Shown here: positions 15,155-20,130 of the stretch, in pieces
How positions within the stretch are numbered: position 1 is the stretch's first letter
Layout: each line of letters starts with the position of its first letter
DNA from: an uncultured Alphaproteobacteria bacterium
Lineage (GTDB): Bacteria > Pseudomonadota > Alphaproteobacteria > RF32 > CAG-239
DNA: 20,130 bases
Assembly: GCA_944391355.1 (NCBI GenBank)
Contig: CALXTG010000023.1
Span: forward strand, 1-20,130
Direction of reading: 5' to 3'
The notes under the pieces: generated by a model
Seen by the model: the letters and a program-made list of their open reading frames with translations, nothing else
Told to the model about the DNA's origin: nothing
Databases searched by the model: none
Translations under genes and position numbers: made by a program

Positions 15155-16309
15155 ATGGAACTCGCAAATTATGCTCTTACCCCCGAAAAAAGCCGCGGAA
15201 GACTTTATCCCGATTTTGCCAATTTCATCCGTTCGCCGTTTCAGCGCGACCGCGACCGCCTGATCCATTCTTCAGCTTTCCGCAGGCTGGACGGCAAAAC
15301 GCAGGTTTTTGCCTATCATGAAGGCAAAAACTACCGGACACGCCTGACGCACAGCATTGAAGTCGCCCAAATTACCCGCACGCTGTGCAAGAGCCTTAAT
15401 CTGAACGAAGAACTCGGCGAAGCCATCGCCCTCGCCCATGATCTGGGACATTCTCCTTTCGGGCACGCCGGCGAACGCGGCCTGCAAAACGCCATGAAAA
15501 AATACGGCGGTTTTGATCATAATATTCAATCGCTTAAAATCATGACCAAGCTCGAATCGCATTATCCCGAGTTTGAGGGGTTGAATCTGAGCTGGGAAAC
15601 AATCGAAGGAACCGTGAAACATAACGGCCCGATAAAAAAAATCAATAACGGTTACCTGAAAGAATATAATAAAAAATTTGATCTGGAACTGAAACAGTTT
15701 CCCAATCTTGAGGCTCAAGTCGCCGCCATTGCCGATGACATTGCTTATCTGAATCATGACATTGACGACGGCTGCCGCGCCGAAATGTTTTCGCTGGAAC
15801 AACTGAGAGAACTGCCGTTTATTGATAAAATCATTCACGACTTTGAAAACAAGCATTGCGTTTTGGATCAAAACTTAAAAATCTATGCCGTAACCCGCAA
15901 TATGATTGCCCGTATGGTTTTTGACGCGCTTGACAACAGCAAAGCCAATTTGAAACGCCTGAAAATCCGCAGCCATGAGGACGCACCGAAACAAAAAATC
16001 TTTACCGTGGATTTTTCCGACCAGATGAAAACTGAAATCGCCCAGCTGCGCGTCTTTCTGAAAGAGCATTTTTATACCAATACGCAAGTTGCCCGCATGG
16101 ATATGAAATCTCAGCGGATTGTCGAAGAATTATTTGCGCTCTTTACCTCGGACTGGAAGCTTTTGCCCGAAGAAGTCCGCAGCCGTTTGTCGCCTTGCAG
16201 CAAAGACGCCGAAATTGCCGACGCGGTCTGCACCTATATCGCCAATATGACCGATATGAATGCCGTGGAAGAACATCGCAAACTTTATGACGTTCATACG
16301 CGTTTTTAG
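15155..16309 (+). CDS. dgt: dGTPase-like HD-domain triphosphohydrolase
   Basis: This protein hydrolyses dNTPs to deoxynucleosides and triphosphate, helping control nucleotide pools. The HD-domain metal ligands are visible: H66 in RLTHSIEV, H95-D96 in ALAHDLGHSPFGH, and a distal Asp in IADDIAYLNHDIDDG. The N-terminal SRGRLYP...FQRDRDR-(I/L)-(I/L)-HSSAFRRL-x-x-KTQVF block is diagnostic of the dGTPase family. A length of 384 residues matches the shorter alphaproteobacterial (type 2) proteins rather than the ~505-residue E. coli enzyme. Substrate preference among dNTPs cannot be told from sequence. In many alphaproteobacteria dgt is followed by argS; here the next gene, after 85 bases, is the SPOR protein. 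Confidence 0.93.
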   Translation: MELANYALTPEKSRGRLYPDFANFIRSPFQRDRDRLIHSSAFRRLDGKTQVFAYHEGKNYRTRLTHSIEVAQITRTLCKSLNLNEELGEAIALAHDLGHSPFGHAGERGLQNAMKKYGGFDHNIQSLKIMTKLESHYPEFEGLNLSWETIEGTVKHNGPIKKINNGYLKEYNKKFDLELKQFPNLEAQVAAIADDIAYLNHDIDDGCRAEMFSLEQLRELPFIDKIIHDFENKHCVLDQNLKIYAVTRNMIARMVFDALDNSKANLKRLKIRSHEDAPKQKIFTVDFSDQMKTEIAQLRVFLKEHFYTNTQVARMDMKSQRIVEELFALFTSDWKLLPEEVRSRLSPCSKDAEIADAVCTYIANMTDMNAVEEHRKLYDVHTRF

Positions 16310-16394
16310 CAAAATTATCAGATTTTGTTAAATGATTATAAAGTTTTATCGCTTATGATAGGGGTAATTTAAGATAATTGCCAGGAGATATGTC

Positions 16395-17300
16395 ATGTTT
16401 CAGGAACTTCCGGAAGATAACAAAAATGAAGATTTTTTAAATGAATTTCGCCAGAAAATCGCCGACCATTCGGGAATAAACCTGGAGGAAAAGCGCAATG
16501 AGATTAACCGCTCGAAAAGCGTTTTCATCGGTGCGGTATCGGGTTTGGTTTTAGCCGGTATCGTCGGCTGGTTCGTTTTATCTCCGCGTTATGCTAGCGA
16601 TAACAATGCCGAAATTCCGGTTATCAGACGCCCGCAGGCGGCAATCAAAGTTCAGCCGGCCGAACCGGGCGGAATGGAAATTCTGAATCAGGATAAAACC
16701 GTTTATGATATTATGGAAAAGAAAAGCAGCGATGAAACTGCCGTGGTCGAAAAGCTTTTGCCGCCCCCCGAAGCTCCCAAGCTTCCCGAAGTAAAGGCGA
16801 GCGAAGAAGTTAAGGCGGCCGTAACAGCCGAAACGACTGCGGCCCCCGAGCCTGCTGTCATCCAGGAAACCGTTAAAGAAACCGTTGTCGTCAAAGAAGT
16901 AACGCCTCCTGCTCCGGCAGTCAAAGAAGAAGCTCCGGTTAAGGAAGTTCCGCTGAAAGAGGCAATGAAGCAGGAAACCAAAGCTCCCGCGCCGACAGAG
17001 AATCCGAAAGCGATTATTAAAGCCATTGATGCAAAAATCAATGAAGTTCCGGCCGGTTCCTGGCAGGTTCAGCTGATGTCTTCAACCAATAAACCCGCCG
17101 TCGAATCTTCATGGAAAAATCTGGTTAAAAAATACTCGGTTCTGGCCGGCCAGGTTCATGAAATCGAAACCGCAAATCTCGGCGAAAAAGGCACTTTCTA
17201 CCGCTTAAAAGCCGGCGCTTTCCGCGACCGCGCCGAAGCCGACAGGCTTTGCAACGACATTAAGGCGCTGGGCGGAACCTGCATTGTAAAGAAGAAATAA
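16395..17300 (+). CDS. SPOR-domain inner-membrane protein
   Basis: This 301-residue bitopic membrane protein has a cytoplasmic N terminus (~1-42, charged), a single transmembrane helix (~43-62, AVSGLVLAGIVGWFVL) and a long Pro/Ala/Glu/Val/Lys-rich, low-complexity periplasmic linker (~75-215). A C-terminal SPOR domain follows (~222-300, WQVQLMSS...VHEIETANLGEKGTFYRLKAGAFRDRAEAD-x-LC). SPOR domains bind denuded glycan strands at the division site. The layout resembles FtsN and alphaproteobacterial SPOR proteins near dgt, but sequence alone does not assign it to FtsN. The ATG has AGGAG ~7 bases upstream. The next gene starts 2 bases after its stop. Confidence 0.9.
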   Translation: MFQELPEDNKNEDFLNEFRQKIADHSGINLEEKRNEINRSKSVFIGAVSGLVLAGIVGWFVLSPRYASDNNAEIPVIRRPQAAIKVQPAEPGGMEILNQDKTVYDIMEKKSSDETAVVEKLLPPPEAPKLPEVKASEEVKAAVTAETTAAPEPAVIQETVKETVVVKEVTPPAPAVKEEAPVKEVPLKEAMKQETKAPAPTENPKAIIKAIDAKINEVPAGSWQVQLMSSTNKPAVESSWKNLVKKYSVLAGQVHEIETANLGEKGTFYRLKAGAFRDRAEADRLCNDIKALGGTCIVKKK

Positions 17301-17301
17301 G

Positions 17302-17970
17302 ATGCTGACAGCCGTCATTGTAAAAACCGTTGCATACCTGCCGATATTGATTGCCATTATTCTGCACGAAGTCGCACATGGCTATGCGGCGTGGAAGCTC
17401 GGCGATAATACCGCCAAATATTACGGGCGGCTGTCATTAAACCCCGTCAAACATATTGATATTTTCGGAACCCTTATTTTACCGGCCCTGCTGATTATCA
17501 GCCGGGCGGGTTTTGTGCTGGGCTGGGCCAAACCGGTGCCGGTTAATTTTAACAATCTTCGCAATTATAAACGCGATTTGGTTATTGTTTCCGCCGCCGG
17601 AATTATCGTTAACCTGATTCTGGCCGCAGGGTCGGCGCTGCTGCTCAAACTGGCGGCCTATGTTCCCGGCGCAATGCTTCAGGGACTGGTCAGCCTGTTT
17701 CTGGTCAATATGGTTGTTTATAATGTTTTGCTGGCGGTTTTTAACATTCTGCCGCTGCCGCCGCTTGACGGTTCTAAAATATTATTCGGCTGGATGGATT
17801 ATCCCTGGGCAAAAAAATATGTCAATGCCGATAAAGCCGGGCTGGCCTTAATCGTATTTCTGGTCTTTATCATACCGTCAGTCGGCGCGCAGTTCGGTTA
17901 TAACTGGAACTGGTTTGGCGCCTATCTGATTAAAACCTCCAAATTTCTAATTTCCGCACTGTTGATGTGA
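17302..17970 (+). CDS. M50-family site-2-type intramembrane metalloprotease
   Basis: This 222-residue polytopic membrane protein shows the zinc motif HEVAH (H22, E23, H26) within the first transmembrane segment. It also has the SLNPVKHID block (~45-53) and the second metal-ligand motif LPLPPLDGSKI (D156) in a later segment. There is no PDZ domain, so it belongs with the small Rip3/YwhC-like subgroup rather than with RseP. Its substrate is unknown. It begins 1 base after the SPOR stop and ends 7 bases before nagZ, so it is co-transcribed with cell-wall genes. This position between SPOR and nagZ is not one I recall as standard for alphaproteobacteria. Confidence 0.92.
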   Translation: MLTAVIVKTVAYLPILIAIILHEVAHGYAAWKLGDNTAKYYGRLSLNPVKHIDIFGTLILPALLIISRAGFVLGWAKPVPVNFNNLRNYKRDLVIVSAAGIIVNLILAAGSALLLKLAAYVPGAMLQGLVSLFLVNMVVYNVLLAVFNILPLPPLDGSKILFGWMDYPWAKKYVNADKAGLALIVFLVFIIPSVGAQFGYNWNWFGAYLIKTSKFLISALLM

Positions 17971-17977
17971 GGTATTC

Positions 17978-19057
17978 ATGAGCAGTCGTCCGATACAGGC
18001 AGTCATTCTTTCCGTCGAGGGGCTTCGTCTGAATGACAATGAAAAAAGCCTGCTGGAAAAGAGCAATCCGCTGGGCGTTACGTTGTTCGGGCGCAATATT
18101 GCCGATAAAGAACAGGTTCGCAGTCTGGTTAAAGAGATTCGCGAAGTTATCGGCCGGAACGATGTTTTGATTGCAACAGACCAGGAAGGCGGGCGGGTAA
18201 GGCGTTTACGGGAACCGGAATATATTGCTTATGCCTCGCAAAACACTCTGGGAAAGCTGGCCGAAGAAAAAGGCCTGGCGGCGGCAATGCGGGCGGTTAT
18301 CAGCCACAGCCTGCTGACGGCCAATGATTTAAAAGAGAATCTGATTAATTTTAATTATGCTCCGGTACTAGATTTGGCTTATCCGGATACTAATCCGGTC
18401 TTAAAAAGCCGGAGTTTCGGCAGCGACAAACAGCTGGCAGCGGAGCTGGGGAATCTGATGCTGGAAGAATATGCCATCAACGGTATCTGCCCCTGCATCA
18501 AGCATTTGCCCGGACACGGCCGCGCCAAAGCGGATCCGCATCTGGAGCTTCCGGTTATTGATTGTTCGCTTAAAGAACTGGAAAATGATTTTTATCCTTT
18601 CCAAAAATTAAATTTTGCGCCGGCCGGCATGACCGCGCATCTGCTGATAACCGCCGTAGACGATCAAAAGCCCATAACCCAGTCTAAAAAAGGAATTGAT
18701 ACGGTTATTCGCGGAATTATCGGTTTTGACGGTTTGCTGTTGTCCGATGCAATCGATATGCACGCCCTTAAAGGCACAATCGGCGAAAGAACCGCTTTAT
18801 CCGTCGCTGCCGGCTGCGATGTTGTCGGTTATTGTCTGGGTAACTATCAAGAATTATTGCAAGTTACGGAAAACTGTGGTTTTATGACTGACAAAGCAAT
18901 GGAACGATTTCAGACGGTCAGAGATATTATCGGCAGCAGCGCCTTGGAAAAAGCCGCGACAGAATATCAGAAACTGATCGGAGAGATCGAGACCTATGAT
19001 GATACTTATGACGCGACTGAAACCCTTAATAAAATGAAACATAAAGGAGAAAAATAA
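17978..19057 (+). CDS. nagZ: beta-N-acetylhexosaminidase NagZ (GH3)
   Basis: NagZ removes terminal GlcNAc from cytoplasmic 1,6-anhydro-muropeptides in peptidoglycan recycling. Family features are ATDQEGGRVRRL (66-77), KHLPGHG (175-181) with the catalytic His-loop PHLELPVID (H188), and the nucleophile Asp in LLLSDAIDM (D257). The 359-residue length is normal. There is no signal peptide, which fits a cytosolic enzyme. The start ATG has GAGG 6 bases upstream, overlapping the M50 stop. In some species NagZ activity generates the signal that induces AmpC beta-lactamase; no ampR or ampC is in the window. Confidence 0.94.
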   Translation: MSSRPIQAVILSVEGLRLNDNEKSLLEKSNPLGVTLFGRNIADKEQVRSLVKEIREVIGRNDVLIATDQEGGRVRRLREPEYIAYASQNTLGKLAEEKGLAAAMRAVISHSLLTANDLKENLINFNYAPVLDLAYPDTNPVLKSRSFGSDKQLAAELGNLMLEEYAINGICPCIKHLPGHGRAKADPHLELPVIDCSLKELENDFYPFQKLNFAPAGMTAHLLITAVDDQKPITQSKKGIDTVIRGIIGFDGLLLSDAIDMHALKGTIGERTALSVAAGCDVVGYCLGNYQELLQVTENCGFMTDKAMERFQTVRDIIGSSALEKAATEYQKLIGEIETYDDTYDATETLNKMKHKGEK

Positions 19058-19294
19058 ATGTTTGGCGGATTTTGGGAATGGTTACTGATTATCCTTTTCT
19101 TTGTGGTTTTGTTTAATGCCGACAAAGTTCCCGCTTGGATCGAGATTTTGAAAAAGAAGTCAAAACCGGCCATGGAAATGCTGGAAAAAGGCAAAACCGA
19201 ATTAGAAAAGAAAGTCAACGAAGTTAAAGAAAAAGCACAAAAAGAAAGCGCAAAAAATACAGAGAAAAACGACGCCGAAAAAGATAAAAAATAA
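19058..19294 (+). CDS. tatA: TatA/TatB-family twin-arginine translocase subunit
   Basis: This 78-residue protein has an N-terminal transmembrane helix (~5-19, FWEWLLIILFFVVLF) directly at the start, a hinge NADKVP, an amphipathic helix with alternating Lys, and a charged Lys/Glu tail: the TatA/B layout. The usual F-G at the hinge is F-N here. Residue 7 is Glu, and an acidic residue near position 8 is more typical of TatB than of TatA (Gln or His). The short length favours TatA. The ATG follows the nagZ TAA directly and has GGAG 8 bases upstream. No tatB or tatC follows, unlike the common tatABC order. The symbol tatA is used as the nearest match. Confidence 0.72.
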   Translation: MFGGFWEWLLIILFFVVLFNADKVPAWIEILKKKSKPAMEMLEKGKTELEKKVNEVKEKAQKESAKNTEKNDAEKDKK

Positions 19295-19315
19295 TTAAAC
19301 GAACTCTTTGCTTCC

Positions 19316-19350
19316 ACACCGTAAGGCCATAGTCTTACGGTGTTTTTTTT
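19316..19350 (+). terminator. Intrinsic terminator of the SPOR-M50-nagZ-tat operon
   Basis: A perfect 10 bp stem ACACCGTAAG (19316-19325) / CTTACGGTGT (19334-19343) with an 8-base loop is followed by a run of seven or more T. Confidence 0.93.
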
Positions 19351-19426
19351 CACAGACTTATACGAAAAGACTAGATTTAAAAATTACTTCGTGATAACAT
19401 AGAGTTAGAACCATTGGAGAAAAGCA

Positions 19427-19858
19427 ATGAGTATAGCCCCGACCAGAAAAGTATCAGGCTCAGCGGGTGCGACCCGGAAAGTGGAACGCAGTTATGCCCA
19501 GGGAAACAGCGGTGAGCCGTTTGTGGAAATGATTGATACCAACAACAGCGTATCAATTCGTGAAGATTTGCGTGATAATGAAGGACGCAGCCGACAATCT
19601 TACAATCAATCTGAAGAACAGGAAGACAAGCCCCGGATCTCCTCCGGTTCCACTTATATTCCCAGCGCTATTGAAGCTCTGACGGCCAGCGGTGTCTATG
19701 AACAGCCGCAGCCGGACAACCGGCATTTAAAAGTCGGCGTATATGATAATAACCAGTCCATTATCAAAGAAGAGGAAGATGAACGCAGCGGCCAAACCTA
19801 TCTGAAACATTTATACGAAAACAATACGCCGATCGAAGAAGTGGACGAACTGGCCTAA
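19427..19858 (+). CDS. Hypothetical acidic hydrophilic protein
   Basis: This 143-residue protein is not recognised. The composition is very hydrophilic and probably disordered: rich in Glu, Asp, Ser, Asn, Gln and Arg, with no predicted membrane helix, no Cys and no signal peptide. A basic, Ser/Thr-rich N terminus (SIAPTRKVSGSAGATRKVERS, of which TRKV occurs twice, 12 residues apart) leads into an acidic middle and C terminus (IKEEEDERSG, PIEEVDELA). The ATG has a strong ribosome site GGAG 7 bases upstream. It is a single-gene unit between two intrinsic terminators. A promoter in 19370-19400 is likely, but only a weak -10 (TAACAT) is seen. Codon use looks like that of its neighbours, so it is probably native. 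Confidence 0.75.
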   Translation: MSIAPTRKVSGSAGATRKVERSYAQGNSGEPFVEMIDTNNSVSIREDLRDNEGRSRQSYNQSEEQEDKPRISSGSTYIPSAIEALTASGVYEQPQPDNRHLKVGVYDNNQSIIKEEEDERSGQTYLKHLYENNTPIEEVDELA

Positions 19859-19873
19859 TCAACCATAGCCTTC

Positions 19874-19910
19874 ATAAACGCGGCCCTTACTAAAGCCGCG
19901 TTTATTTATT
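19874..19910. terminator. Intrinsic terminator after the hypothetical gene
   Basis: A perfect 11 bp stem ATAAACGCGGC (19874-19884) / GCCGCGTTTAT (19895-19905) with a 10-base loop is followed by TTATT. The following ~140 bases (19911-20053) hold no gene that I can support. Confidence 0.85.
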
Positions 19911-20053
19911 GACAGAAAAGCGGCATACGCCAAGATTAAGTTTACCTTTTAAAAAATACCAATCCTTCATAATCATGTTCCGATTGTTCCGGAAGTTAAA
20001 CCAGCGTAAAATAATCTATGCAGGTTTTAGTCTAACTTTTGAGGAATACGATC

Positions 20054-20130
20054 ATGAAGAAATTATTGTTGATTCTTTTCGCGCTTATGTTTTCACTGCC
20101 GTGCGAAGCTTCGCTTTCTCATAACACACA
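20054..20130 (+). CDS. Exported protein, 3' partial (signal peptide only)
   Basis: ATG at 20054 has GAGG 9 bases upstream (20041-20044) and encodes MKKLLLILFALMFSLPCEAS..., a textbook signal peptide: two Lys, a hydrophobic core of ~12 residues and a likely cut after CEA. The Cys at 17 is preceded by Pro and does not fit a lipobox, so a lipoprotein is unlikely. The frame runs off the window edge, so the product is unknown. A different frame across this spot (19909-20124) is weaker because it starts with TTG inside the preceding terminator tail. Confidence 0.7.
   Translation, partial: MKKLLLILFALMFSLPCEASLSHNT

Noticed and set aside
16703..17041. 112-codon minus-strand frame rich in Ser/Ala/Thr/Val
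   Set aside because: It is the antisense of the low-complexity Pro/Ala/Glu/Lys linker of the SPOR protein.
19909..19937. Promoter with TTGACA at 19909-19914
   Set aside because: The -35 match is perfect, but the hexamer at 17 bases (AAGATT) matches only 3 of 6, and the box overlaps the end of a terminator.
19909..20124. 71-codon plus-strand frame starting with TTG
   Set aside because: The start lies in the tail of a terminator with no ribosome site, and a better supported signal-peptide gene starts at 20054 in another frame.

Overview
The window looks like chromosomal DNA of an alphaproteobacterium, probably a host-associated or otherwise uncultured lineage. This is inferred from gene content and order, because no rRNA is present. 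The main signs are an atpHAGDC operon encoding only F1 subunits, a Lys/Ala/Thr-rich N-terminal extension on AtpD, priA directly upstream of atpH and divergent from xerC, and a dgt / SPOR / nagZ / tatA-like cluster.

Layout. 1-1131 (+) is the 3' part of a Cys-containing, repetitive, probably surface or secreted protein. 1235-6272 (-) is the F1 ATP synthase operon, transcribed atpH-atpA-atpG-atpD-atpC. 6363-8540 (-) is priA, with xerC divergent at 8661-9614 (+). 9674-9841 (-) is rpmG, with a near-consensus promoter and a hairpin terminator shared with xerC. 10102-10422 (-) is a small XRE-type regulator, preceded by a strongly structured RNA that ends in an intrinsic terminator just before the regulator's start codon.

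10687-11139 is intergenic DNA packed with palindromic repeats: three tandem 38-39 bp hairpin units, one nested multi-stem element and two tandem copies of about 82 bp. 11145-15088 (-) is an overlapping run xthA - rnr-like - S41 protease. 15155-16309 (+) is dgt, divergent from xthA. 16395-19294 (+) is a tightly spaced operon of SPOR protein, M50 site-2-type protease, nagZ and a TatA/B-like protein, closed by a strong terminator. 19427-19858 is an unrecognised acidic hydrophilic protein between two terminators. 20054 to the window end is the start of an exported protein.

How the genes work together. Most are housekeeping: ATP synthesis, replication restart and chromosome dimer resolution, ribosome, RNA decay and DNA repair, dNTP control, peptidoglycan recycling and envelope. 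The parts least explained by known families are the structured RNA and XRE leader at 10423-10614, the palindrome cluster at 10687-11139, the unknown gene at 19427-19858 and the partial surface protein at the left edge. I found no CRISPR array, transposase, tRNA or rRNA.
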